Source: Flavobacteriales bacterium
GTDB lineage: Bacteria > Bacteroidota > Bacteroidia > Flavobacteriales_F > PHOS-HE28
DNA length: 64,000 nt
Assembly (NCBI GenBank): GCA_016710965.1
Contig: JADJTW010000009.1
Location: 62,001 to 126,000, forward strand
Reading direction: 5' to 3'
The position numbers and the translations under genes were made by a program. The notes under the pieces are model-generated. The model did no database searches. It had not been told where the DNA came from and worked only from the letters and a program-made list of their open reading frames with translations. This document shows positions 33,958 to 42,568 of this stretch, one piece after another. Each line of letters starts with the position of its first letter. Position 1 is the first letter of the stretch.

Positions 33958-35943
33958 TCAGAGCACGGTGATCTCCGTACGACGATTCAAGGCCTTGTTG
34001 GCTTCGCTGTTATTCGCGGCCACGGGCTTGGTATCGCCGAAGCCCACAGCGCTGAGGCGATCGGCAGAGATTCCCTGGCCCACGAGGTGCTCGCGCACGG
34101 CGTGGGCGCGCGCCTCGCTCAGCGGCTGGTTCACTGCAGCATCGCCATCGCTGTCGGTGTGGCCGCTGATCTCGAGTCGCAAAGAGCCGTGCGTGGTGAG
34201 AAGGTCCTTCAATTGGTTCAGCTCGGCAAGCGACGCGGGTTGCAATTCGGCGCTCCCGGTTGCGAAGAAGAGGTTCTTCATCGTGGCCAGGCTGCCCGCT
34301 TCGAGGGCGCCCAGTTGCACATCGAGATCCAGTTCCAAGCCGCGCTCACCGGCCGGTATGGTGATGTTCTCCGAGTGCAGCAGGTAACCGTTGGCCTTGA
34401 TGTACATGGCATATCTCCGTCCTGCGGGGACGGCCACCATGTATTCGCCGGTGACAGCATCGCTTTTGAAGCGCGCGACAAGCGAGGCGTCGTCCAGATC
34501 GAGCAGTTCGATATCAGACTCCATGCCTGCAAGGAAACGCAGGCTCATCACCTTGCCTTTCACGAGCACCGAGGCCGGCTCCTCCATGATGGGTGGTGCC
34601 TCCGGCGAAGCTTGGGCGGTGGCTTCTCCCATGGGTTGCTCCGGAAGGAAGGAAACGCGGTAGATGTCGTCCTCGCCGAAGCCGTCCATGCGGTAGGAAC
34701 TGAAGAAGCCTTCGGTGCCATCGGCGGTGAGGGCGAAGAACAGGTCATCATCGGGGGAATTCACGGGCCAGCCCAGGTTCTCGGGCTTTGACCAGCGGCC
34801 ATCCACCAGCCGCGTGCGGAAGATGTCGAAGCCGCCCATGCTCGTGTGGCCCTTGCTGCTGAAGTAGAGCGTCTGGCCATCGGGGTGCAGGAACACGCCT
34901 TCTTCGTCATGCACGCTGTTCACCACCGGACCGAGGTTCTCCGCAACGCCCCACTGCTGGGCGGCGGCATCCCAACGGCTTCTGTAGATGTCCTGCCCGC
35001 CCACCTTGTCCTCGGGCCGGTCGCTCACGAAGTAGAGCCATTGCCGGTCGAAACTGTACCATGCGCTGCTCTCGTGGGCTTTCGTGTTCACATTGGGCCC
35101 GAGCAAGGTCGGCTCGCTCCATTTGCCGCCTGTGCGTGTGCTCTCGTATAGGTCACCGCTTCCGTTATGGTCGCGATAGATGAGCATCGTGCGGCCATCG
35201 TTGAAGAGGCCGATGCTGGCATCGTTGCCTTCACTATTCACGGGCCGGTCCATCAGGGCAGCCTCGCTCCAGCCGTTCGGGCTCGCATGGCTGATGTACA
35301 CATCCTCGAAGAAGTCGCCTGTGACCTTGTTCACTTTGCTCTCCGCATTGATGGGCCTTCGGCTGGTGAAGTAGAGCGTGCTTCCGTCGGCTGTCACCAA
35401 GGCGCCGTAATCGGCTTGAGGCGTATTGATGATGCTGCCCATGTTGGCCACTTGCGCCCGCGACGGCGCCGCCATGAGGGCCTTGCCATTGCGGCATTCG
35501 GTAATGCGACGGTCGGCGCTGTTGTACAGCGGCTCGGGGTCCTGGAAATTGCTCGCGGCCTTATGGCGCTGGTACGCCGCAATGGCTTCGTCCCAACGAG
35601 CCTGCAACTGAAAGGAGTATCCAAGCAGGAATTGCAGGCGCGGTTGAGCGGGATCGATCTCAATAGCCTTCTCGAAATAGGGAAGCGCCTTGTGCCGGTG
35701 CGGTCCGTTCAACTGGCAGAGCCCCATGCGCATGTTCACCTCCGCCAAGTCGGGCGCCAGCTTCAATGCTTCCTCATACAAGGTCTCGGCATGCACGAAA
35801 GCGTTGCTTCCGAGCATCTCGGTCTTCTCGGCCCGCTTCAATATTTCCTGCACCGGCTTGGGGATGACTGCCTGTGCGTAAGCCACAGCAGGACCCATCA
35901 GAACGACTAGCAGCGCAGCTTTCGGGAGTGGGAATGGACGCAT
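33958..35943 (-). CDS. OmpA-family protein with TPR and WD40-like repeats
   Basis: The 661-residue protein has a signal peptide, TPR repeats (residues about 30-140) and a beta-propeller of PD40/WD40-like units (DGSTLYFTSRRP, DRQWLYFVSDRPEDKVGGQD, DGQTLYFSSKGHTSMGGFD, residues about 170-440). A carboxypeptidase-regulatory-like segment follows. The C-terminal OmpA peptidoglycan-binding domain has FFATGSAELQ, LRLEISGHTDSDGD and LSAVGFGDTKPV...NRRTEI. The layout is that of PorE/SprE-like proteins that link the T9SS complex to peptidoglycan. That role is inference, since paralogues of unknown function are common. Confidence 0.92.
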   Translation of the reverse strand: MRPFPLPKAALLVVLMGPAVAYAQAVIPKPVQEILKRAEKTEMLGSNAFVHAETLYEEALKLAPDLAEVNMRMGLCQLNGPHRHKALPYFEKAIEIDPAQPRLQFLLGYSFQLQARWDEAIAAYQRHKAASNFQDPEPLYNSADRRITECRNGKALMAAPSRAQVANMGSIINTPQADYGALVTADGSTLYFTSRRPINAESKVNKVTGDFFEDVYISHASPNGWSEAALMDRPVNSEGNDASIGLFNDGRTMLIYRDHNGSGDLYESTRTGGKWSEPTLLGPNVNTKAHESSAWYSFDRQWLYFVSDRPEDKVGGQDIYRSRWDAAAQQWGVAENLGPVVNSVHDEEGVFLHPDGQTLYFSSKGHTSMGGFDIFRTRLVDGRWSKPENLGWPVNSPDDDLFFALTADGTEGFFSSYRMDGFGEDDIYRVSFLPEQPMGEATAQASPEAPPIMEEPASVLVKGKVMSLRFLAGMESDIELLDLDDASLVARFKSDAVTGEYMVAVPAGRRYAMYIKANGYLLHSENITIPAGERGLELDLDVQLGALEAGSLATMKNLFFATGSAELQPASLAELNQLKDLLTTHGSLRLEISGHTDSDGDAAVNQPLSEARAHAVREHLVGQGISADRLSAVGFGDTKPVAANNSEANKALNRRTEITVL

Positions 35944-36057
35944 GGCGAATGGTGGCCTTCGTGAAAAGCGCTGTTCATACGTCGATGGGCGCCAAGGGTT
36001 CGTGCCCTGCCGCTGCTTCTACATTCGCCCCGCCGCGCAACAACACGGCCCACGAGC

Positions 36058-37173
36058 ATGGCGAAGAAGAAGGAGAAGGCCGCGAAGGCCCATAAGAGCA
36101 TCCTCACCAAGGACAGCCTCGCATTCCTGGAACGGTACCTGAACAACCCCTCGCCCACCGGCTTCGAGAGCGCCGGGCAGAAGCTGTGGCTGGAATACAT
36201 CAGGCCCTATGTGGATGAGCATATCGTGGACAACTACGGCACCGCCGTTGGCGTGATCAACCCCAAGGCGGAATACAAGGTGGTGATCGAGGCGCACGCC
36301 GACGAGATCAGCTGGTTCGTGCATTACATCACCAAGGAGGGCTTCATCTATGTGAAGCGCAACGGCGGCAGCGACCACATGATCGCCCCGAGCATGCGGG
36401 TGAACATCCACACCGACAAGGGCATCGTGAAGGCGGTGTTCGGCTGGCCCGCCATACACGTGCGCAATGCAAAGACCGAACTGGTGCCCACCACGGAGAA
36501 CATCTTCCTCGATTGCGGATGCAACAGCAAGGAGGAGGTGGAGAAGCTGGGCGTGCATGTGGGCTGCGTGGTCACTTTCGTGGATAAGTTCATGATGCTC
36601 AACGAAAGCAATTTCACGGGGCGCGCCCTGGACAACAGGATGGGCGGCTTCATGATCGCCGAGGTGGCGCGCCTGCTGAAGGAGCGCGGGGACAAGCTTC
36701 CTTTCGGCCTTTACATCACCAACAGCGTGCAGGAAGAGGTAGGACTACGCGGCGCAGAAATGATCGTGGAGCGGATCCGGCCGGACCTGGCCATCGTTAC
36801 GGACGTGACGCACGACACGCAAACACCCATGATGAGCAAAGTACAGAGCGGCGACATCGCCTGCGGCAAGGGCCCCGTGCTGAGCTATGCCCCTGCGGTG
36901 CATAACAACGTGCTGCGCCACATCGTGAAGACCGCAGAGAAGGAGAAGATCCCCTTCCAGCGGCTGGCCGCAAGCCGCGCAACGGGCACCGACACCGATG
37001 CTTTCGCCTACGGCGCAAGCGGGGTGCCCAGCGCGCTCATCAGCCTTCCGCTGCGCTACATGCATACCACGGTGGAGACCGTGAACCGGTGGGATGCGGA
37101 GAACGTGATCAAGCTCATCCATGCCAGCGTAAAAGGCATCAAGGCCGACCAGGACATGCGGTACTTCAAGTGA
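36058..37173 (+). CDS. M42-family metallopeptidase (glutamyl/leucyl aminopeptidase type)
   Basis: The 371-residue protein is a cytoplasmic di-zinc aminopeptidase. The metal and catalytic residues are visible: EAHADEISWF (His ligand), RALDNRMGG (bridging Asp), SVQEEVGLRGA (catalytic Glu pair), ATVTD-type VTDVTHD and RYMHTTVET (His ligand). M42 enzymes form large tetrahedral particles that degrade peptides. The N-terminal MAKKKEKAAKAHK extension is lysine-rich. TACATTCG lies 30 nt before the start. It is followed after 4 bp by a membrane protein gene. Confidence 0.94.
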   Translation: MAKKKEKAAKAHKSILTKDSLAFLERYLNNPSPTGFESAGQKLWLEYIRPYVDEHIVDNYGTAVGVINPKAEYKVVIEAHADEISWFVHYITKEGFIYVKRNGGSDHMIAPSMRVNIHTDKGIVKAVFGWPAIHVRNAKTELVPTTENIFLDCGCNSKEEVEKLGVHVGCVVTFVDKFMMLNESNFTGRALDNRMGGFMIAEVARLLKERGDKLPFGLYITNSVQEEVGLRGAEMIVERIRPDLAIVTDVTHDTQTPMMSKVQSGDIACGKGPVLSYAPAVHNNVLRHIVKTAEKEKIPFQRLAASRATGTDTDAFAYGASGVPSALISLPLRYMHTTVETVNRWDAENVIKLIHASVKGIKADQDMRYFK

Positions 37174-37177
37174 GCCC

Positions 37178-37834
37178 ATGAAGCTGGAAGTGCCTGATAA
37201 CGCTCGCGAGGCATTCCAGTTCCTTGCCCTTGGCATCGGCAGCCTGTTGTTGGTACGCATAGGCTACATCGCAGCGGAACATTGCTTCGCTCCATCTGAC
37301 GAAGACGCGCTCGGTCAGTTGCTCGTTCCATTCAAGCGCGGGTATTTGATCGGCGATCCGCACACCTTGGTGCCGGAGCGTTCGGCTCTTGCGGGCAGGA
37401 TCTGCCGCGCAGCCTTGCTCGGGGTCCTTGGCGGTGCGGCAACCGGACTGATCGCGTTCGTATTCCAGCGCGCGTTGAGGATCCATTCCCGCGCCCCTTG
37501 GCTGTCGGCTCGCATCGGGTTCATCCTCTTCACGCTCACAGGTGTTTGGTCGGCGATCGCATGGCCGCCACGTTCGATGCAACTGGACGCACAGGGCGTG
37601 CATCTGATGGTGCGGCCTGAACTACTGGGCTTGGCGCTGCCCTGTCCAATTGAACAATTCGATCTTCCATTCGCAGGGTCGATCGTCGTTGGCGCTCTCG
37701 ACGCGAACATCGATGAAGCAACCGTTGAATTCAAGAGCTCCGGGAAGATGATCGCCATCGAGCCGGTCGGATCGGATGCCAGGATGGACTCGCTCTGCTC
37801 CTGGCTGACAGCAGCAAGCTCGGGCGCGCATTGA
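37178..37834 (+). CDS. Hypothetical membrane protein
   Basis: The 218-residue protein has about three hydrophobic spans (near residues 16-33, 75-95 and 110-128) and a soluble C-terminal half (LDAQGVHLMVRPELLGL). I do not recognise a family. It lies 4 bp after the M42 peptidase and meets the GNAT gene, so the three form an operon. Confidence 0.7.
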   Translation: MKLEVPDNAREAFQFLALGIGSLLLVRIGYIAAEHCFAPSDEDALGQLLVPFKRGYLIGDPHTLVPERSALAGRICRAALLGVLGGAATGLIAFVFQRALRIHSRAPWLSARIGFILFTLTGVWSAIAWPPRSMQLDAQGVHLMVRPELLGLALPCPIEQFDLPFAGSIVVGALDANIDEATVEFKSSGKMIAIEPVGSDARMDSLCSWLTAASSGAH

Positions 37835-37842
37835 CGGCGGCG

Positions 37843-38307
37843 ATGGAAGGCGCCAACTTGCACGCGCCCCCCATGCGCGTCCGCTTCATCCGCACCGAAG
37901 ACACCTATGCGTTGCGCCTGCTGGTCCTGCGGCCCGGCGGGGTGATCGAGGACGCTCAATTCGCCAACGACCGGCTCGAAGGCTCCTTCCACCTGGGAGT
38001 CTTGCTGAACGAGGAGATCATCGGCATCGGCTCGTTCTACCCGGAAAAGCATCCGATGCTGAAGGGCTGGAAGCCCTTCAGGCTGCGCGGCATGGCGACG
38101 CACCCGGACCACCGGAACAAGCGCGCGGGCGAGAAGCTCATGCGCTTCGCCATGGAGCACCTGCAGGCCCAGAAGGCGGATCAGCTCTGGTGCAACGCGC
38201 GCATCAAGGCGGTGCCCTTCTATGAGCGACTCGGTTTGAACATGGAAGGCGATTCGTTCGAGATCGAGGGGATCGGAACGCACTATCTGATGTGGAGGAA
38301 GATCTGA
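37843..38307 (+). CDS. GNAT-family N-acetyltransferase
   Basis: The protein of about 154 residues shows GNAT motif A, LRGMATHPDHRNKRAGEKLM, where R/Q-x-x-G-x-G/A is partly kept, followed by ARIKAVPFYERLGLNMEGD. The acceptor substrate is unknown. I chose ATG 37843; a TTG at 37831 overlapping the preceding stop, or ATG 37873, are alternatives. Confidence 0.86.
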   Translation: MEGANLHAPPMRVRFIRTEDTYALRLLVLRPGGVIEDAQFANDRLEGSFHLGVLLNEEIIGIGSFYPEKHPMLKGWKPFRLRGMATHPDHRNKRAGEKLMRFAMEHLQAQKADQLWCNARIKAVPFYERLGLNMEGDSFEIEGIGTHYLMWRKI

Positions 38308-38370
38308 CCAGGTTGTTATGCGCATGAGCTACGGTCTAAACTTGCTCCGCATCAACAAGCCGCCTGAGCC

Positions 38371-39750
38371 TTGCCTCCCCGCCGCGATGGTTACCTGCTC
38401 CTAGCGCTCATCGCCTTCAACCTGGTGGTGAAACTGCTTTGGTTGGGCGTGAACGAGCTCGCGCACGACGAGCCTTTCACGGTGTATTGGTCGCAGCAAC
38501 CGCTGAGCGCCTTTGGGGAGATGCTGCGCACGGAGAACAACCCGCCCCTGTACTTCCTGCTGATCAAGGCATGGAGCGCCTTCGTGCCGTTCAAGGCGGG
38601 GTGGTTGCGTGTGCCCTCCGCCGTGTTCAGCGCGTTGGCGGTGTGGCCACTGTTCCTGCTTGCACGCAGGTTGGCGGGTGTGCGCTGCGCGCTGGTCGCA
38701 TCGCTGCTCTTCACGTTCAACAATCACCACTATGGTTTCGCGCATGAAGTGCGCGCCTACGCGCTGTTCACCCTGCTGGCCACTACCGGCATGTGGCTCC
38801 TCTGGCGCTCCAAGGACAAGCCCGGCAAGGGCTTCCACGCCATGCTGGGCCTGGTTGCGGTGAACGTGCTGCTCGTGTACACGCACTTCTTGGGCTGGCT
38901 GGCGATAGGCGTGCAAGCCCTGTGCGTGCTCGCGATGCCTGGGCTGCGCCACATGCGTCGCAATTTCCTCCTCGGCATCGGTATCACGCTCCTGTGGTTC
39001 TCGCCCTACCTCGTCATCTTCATCTCGCGATTCGGCACCAGCGTGTCGCAAGGAACCTGGTTGGAAGCACCGGGGCCTGAGGAACTCTACAACATGATCT
39101 GGCGCTGGAGCAATGCGCCGCTGCTGGCGGTCGGATTCCTCGCGTTGATCCTCTTCGTTGCTGTGCGATCGCGCATGGAAGGCTCGGCCATCCGGCTCGC
39201 CATGATCTGGTGCATGGTACCGCTGCTCGGCATGTTCGCCGTGTCATTCATCGTGCCCATATTCCTCGATCGCTACCTCGTGTATGCTGCACCGGGCTTC
39301 GCACTGCTCGTCGCTGTCAGCATCAGCGACTTGCGGGCGCCTGCTGCCATCACCAACGCGCTGGGTGCGCTGGCGGTCGGCGGCATGGCCTTCACCTTCA
39401 CCCCATGGCAGGAATGGCGCTACCAACCATCGCGCGTAGTTGCCCAAACGGATGCCTGGTGCCCTCAGGGCTGCACGGAGTGCATCTGGCCACCATGGTA
39501 CCGGCTCACCTTTCGTGGAGCTATCAATATCGAGGACCTCAAACAGGACCATGGCCCTTTCCTGCATTTCGACATCAACCGAACAAACGTCCTGACCCGG
39601 GACACGGTGCTGCCGACCATCGTGGTGGATGCGAGCGGGAACTCATCTGCCCACGATCAGCCTTGGTACCGGTTGCTGCACGCCTCCTATCCTGCTGTGG
39701 ATTCGGTGGAAGCCGACCACCGCGTATGGGTCTACCGGTTCCGCCGGTGA
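38371..39750 (+). CDS. GT39-type membrane glycosyltransferase
   Basis: The 459-residue protein has about ten membrane helices. The first extracytoplasmic loop carries NELAHDEPFTVYWSQQPL and later FKAGWLRVPSAVFSALAVWP. This acidic DE motif and the spacing are typical of GT39/ArnT-like transferases that use lipid-linked sugars to modify proteins or lipids. A TTG start at 38371 fits the first membrane helix, since no suitable ATG lies nearby. It stands alone between the GNAT gene and an S9 peptidase. Confidence 0.82.
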   Translation: MPPRRDGYLLLALIAFNLVVKLLWLGVNELAHDEPFTVYWSQQPLSAFGEMLRTENNPPLYFLLIKAWSAFVPFKAGWLRVPSAVFSALAVWPLFLLARRLAGVRCALVASLLFTFNNHHYGFAHEVRAYALFTLLATTGMWLLWRSKDKPGKGFHAMLGLVAVNVLLVYTHFLGWLAIGVQALCVLAMPGLRHMRRNFLLGIGITLLWFSPYLVIFISRFGTSVSQGTWLEAPGPEELYNMIWRWSNAPLLAVGFLALILFVAVRSRMEGSAIRLAMIWCMVPLLGMFAVSFIVPIFLDRYLVYAAPGFALLVAVSISDLRAPAAITNALGALAVGGMAFTFTPWQEWRYQPSRVVAQTDAWCPQGCTECIWPPWYRLTFRGAINIEDLKQDHGPFLHFDINRTNVLTRDTVLPTIVVDASGNSSAHDQPWYRLLHASYPAVDSVEADHRVWVYRFRR

Positions 39751-39832
39751 GCCCTGTGACCGACCGTTGATGGAATGCCCTAGGCGGTATGGCGGGCCGA
39801 TGGCACCTTTGCCACCCACTTTCACCCCAACC

Positions 39833-41803
39833 ATGCGAACAATCAGTTCACGCCCCGCCACCATCATCCCGATGATCGTAGGGATCGCCCTCCTCGCCTC
39901 ATGCGGCGGCGGCGAAGAGAAGATCGCGCAAGCGCCCCCGCCCGTGATCGACATGAAGGACTTCTTCAAGAACCCGGAGAAGGCTAGTTTCCAGATCAGC
40001 CCCGATGGCAACTACATGAGCTGGCGTGCCCCATGGAAGAACCGCATGAACATTTTCGTGCAGAAGATGGGCGATACCGCACCAGTGCAGGTGACCCAGG
40101 ATACCGTACGGGATATCGGCGGCTACTTCTGGAAGGGCGACCGCCTCGTGTACACACGAGACATCAACGGCGATGAGAACTTCATCGTCTTCAGCGCAAG
40201 CATCGATGGCACGGATGTGAAGGCACTTACTCCGCAGCAAGGCGTGCGCGCAGGAACGATGGACCGCCTGCACAATGTGCCCGGCATGGAACAGACCATA
40301 CTGGTGCAGATGAACCAGCGCAACCCGCAGGTGTTCGACCCCTACACCTGCAACATCGCCACCGGCGAACTCAAGCCGCTCTACGACAACAGCAAGGACA
40401 ACTACGAAGGCTGGATCACCGACCACGCCGGTGTCATCCGCTTTGCGCTGAAGACCGACGGCACGGACCAGGTGTACTACTACCGCGCGGATGCGAATGC
40501 TCCCTTCGCAGAGTACATGCGCACCGGCTTCAAAGACAGCTGGAGCCCGCTGCTGTTCACATTCGACAATGCCAACCTGGTCGTGAGCCACAACTTGAAC
40601 GGCCGCGACAAGACCGCCGTGGTGGAGTGGGACCTGGCAGCCAAGAAGGAGACCCGCTTGATCCACGAGAACGCCGACTATGATGTGGACAATGTGGAGT
40701 ACAGCGAGAAGCGCAAGGTGCTCACCATGGTCACTTGGACCGGATGGAAGCAGGAACGGCAGATCCTGGATGACCAGACCAAGGCGCTCTACGACAAGCT
40801 CTCGGGGAAATTCGCGGACCTCGACTACTGGATCTACGGCGAGAACGACGAAGAGACCAAGTTCATGGTGTGGGCTGGCAGCGACCGGGACCCCGGCACC
40901 TACTACTTCTATGACGCCACAGCTGACAAGCTCGAGAAAGTGGCCTCGATCCGTCCGTGGATCGATCCGGAGAACATGGCCAAGATGGAACCCATCACCT
41001 ACACCACGCGCGATGGCCTCACCGTGCATGGTTACCTCACCCTGCCCGTGGGCCGCGATCCGAAGAACCTGCCGGTCATCATCCACCCGCACGGCGGTCC
41101 GTGGGCGCGTGACGAGTGGGGCTTCAACCCCCAAGTGCAATGGATGGCCAATCGCGGCTATGCCGTGCTGCAGATGAACTTCCGCGGAAGCACCGGTTAC
41201 GGTCGCACCTTCTGGGAGAAGAGCTTCAAGCAATGGGGCAAGACCATGCAGAACGACATCACCGACGGTGTCGAATGGTTGAAGATGGAAGGCATCGCCG
41301 ACAGCACACGCATCGCCATCTACGGCGCCAGCTACGGTGGTTACGCCACCCTGGCGGGCATCACCTTCACACCGGAACTGTATGCCTGCGCAGTGGATTA
41401 TGTGGGCGTGAGCAACATGTTCACCTTCATGAACACGGTGCCGCCCTATTGGGAGGCCTGGCGCAAGCAGATGTACGAGATGGTGGGCGACCCGCAGAAG
41501 GACAGCCTGCTGCTGCGCGATGCATCGCCTGTCTTCTTCGTGGACCGCATCAAGTGCCCGCTCTTCATCGCCCAGGGGGCAACCGACCCGCGTGTGAACA
41601 AGGACGAGAGCGACCAGGTGGTGAAGGCGCTTGAAGCGCGCGGCATTGCGGTGGAATACATGGTGAAGGAGAATGAGGGGCACGGCTTCCGCAACGAAGA
41701 GAACCGCTTCGACTTCTACGGCGCCATGGAGAAGTTCCTGGACAAGCACATCGGAGCGGGCAGCAAACCTGCCGAGGCAGAAGCGGAGAAGAAAGCAGCC
41801 TAG
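39833..41803 (+). CDS. S9-family prolyl oligopeptidase lipoprotein
   Basis: The 656-residue protein has a lipoprotein signal (MIVGIALLASCGGG), an N-terminal beta-propeller and a C-terminal alpha/beta-hydrolase domain. The catalytic Ser is in YGASYGGYATLAG (near residue 500), the Asp in GATDPRVNKDE and the His in NEGHGFRNEENR. HGGPWARDEWGFNPQVQW is the typical S9C acylaminoacyl-peptidase region. It would cleave peptides in the periplasm. The tail (AEAEKKAA) is lysine/alanine-rich. A hairpin terminator follows 16 bp later. Confidence 0.96.
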   Translation: MRTISSRPATIIPMIVGIALLASCGGGEEKIAQAPPPVIDMKDFFKNPEKASFQISPDGNYMSWRAPWKNRMNIFVQKMGDTAPVQVTQDTVRDIGGYFWKGDRLVYTRDINGDENFIVFSASIDGTDVKALTPQQGVRAGTMDRLHNVPGMEQTILVQMNQRNPQVFDPYTCNIATGELKPLYDNSKDNYEGWITDHAGVIRFALKTDGTDQVYYYRADANAPFAEYMRTGFKDSWSPLLFTFDNANLVVSHNLNGRDKTAVVEWDLAAKKETRLIHENADYDVDNVEYSEKRKVLTMVTWTGWKQERQILDDQTKALYDKLSGKFADLDYWIYGENDEETKFMVWAGSDRDPGTYYFYDATADKLEKVASIRPWIDPENMAKMEPITYTTRDGLTVHGYLTLPVGRDPKNLPVIIHPHGGPWARDEWGFNPQVQWMANRGYAVLQMNFRGSTGYGRTFWEKSFKQWGKTMQNDITDGVEWLKMEGIADSTRIAIYGASYGGYATLAGITFTPELYACAVDYVGVSNMFTFMNTVPPYWEAWRKQMYEMVGDPQKDSLLLRDASPVFFVDRIKCPLFIAQGATDPRVNKDESDQVVKALEARGIAVEYMVKENEGHGFRNEENRFDFYGAMEKFLDKHIGAGSKPAEAEAEKKAA

Positions 41804-41819
41804 CCGCTCCGGCATTCAA

Positions 41820-41850
41820 TGGAACAGCCGCTCACTGGGCGGCTGTTCCA
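41820..41850 (+). terminator. Hairpin, likely terminator
   Basis: A 12-bp perfect stem, TGGAACAGCCGC/GCGGCTGTTCCA with a 7-nt loop, lies 16 bp after the S9 peptidase. There is no U-run, so it may instead stabilise the mRNA 3' end. Confidence 0.6.
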
Positions 41851-41909
41851 CTTCATGCCATCTGAGATGCAACGATTTCTTTCATGACGAGTGCCGCTAC
41901 CTTGGCGCG

Positions 41910-42413
41910 ATGAGCCTTCTGGCAGAACAGTTGCGCACGGAAGCTTGCCGGAGGCTGGAGGAAAGCCTGGCGCGCGTCGAGAAGTGCGTTGGAATGCTCA
42001 ATGACGAGCAATTGTGGCATCGCCCGAATGCGAACCTGGTGAGCGTGGGCAACCTGGTGCTCCACCTTGCGGGCAACGCGGCACAATGGATCAATAGCGC
42101 ATTGGGCGGTGTGCCCGATGAGCGCAACCGCAACGAGGAATTCGATCAGCATGGTCCTGTGGATCGGGATGTTCTACTGGCGGGGCTAAGGATGACCATT
42201 GATCGGGCTCGAACCATCATCCGATATTTGGACGAAGCGCGGTTCGAAAGCCTCTGGGCTGTCCAAGGATTCCAGGAATCGGGAACGGCCATCATCCTCC
42301 ATGTGGTAGAGCACTTCAGCTACCATACCGGCCAGATCACCCTGCATACCAAGCTGCTGCTCAACGTGGACACGGGCTATTACGCTGGCCAGGACCTAAA
42401 CGCCAGTGGCTGA
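41910..42413 (+). CDS. DinB-family protein
   Basis: The 167-residue protein is a four-helix DinB/DUF1572-type protein. The metal-binding histidines appear in NLVLHLAGNAAQWI and in VVEHFSYHTGQI, the normal spacing. Some DinB proteins are thiol-dependent transferases, others have no known role. TACCTTGG lies 8 nt before the ATG. Between its stop and the next gene (42414-42568) the only notable item is a 7-bp palindrome, CGTCTCG/CGAGACG, at 42448-42465. Confidence 0.88.
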   Translation: MSLLAEQLRTEACRRLEESLARVEKCVGMLNDEQLWHRPNANLVSVGNLVLHLAGNAAQWINSALGGVPDERNRNEEFDQHGPVDRDVLLAGLRMTIDRARTIIRYLDEARFESLWAVQGFQESGTAIILHVVEHFSYHTGQITLHTKLLLNVDTGYYAGQDLNASG

Positions 42414-42568
42414 GCTCCAGCCGGGCAACGCCATCACCCCTGCTTAACGTCTCGGTTACGAGACGACCAGAGGCGGCAGCATCCCCATCATTCCGGATAA
42501 GCCGTTGACGGTTACGTAAAGCCTTGGGTACCGCACCCTTAACTTGCCTCCGATACGCTCCGAACCCC

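Noticed and set aside
42448..42465. Palindrome CGTCTCG/CGAGACG as a terminator
   Set aside because: The stem is only 7 bp and no T-run follows; the meaning is unclear.
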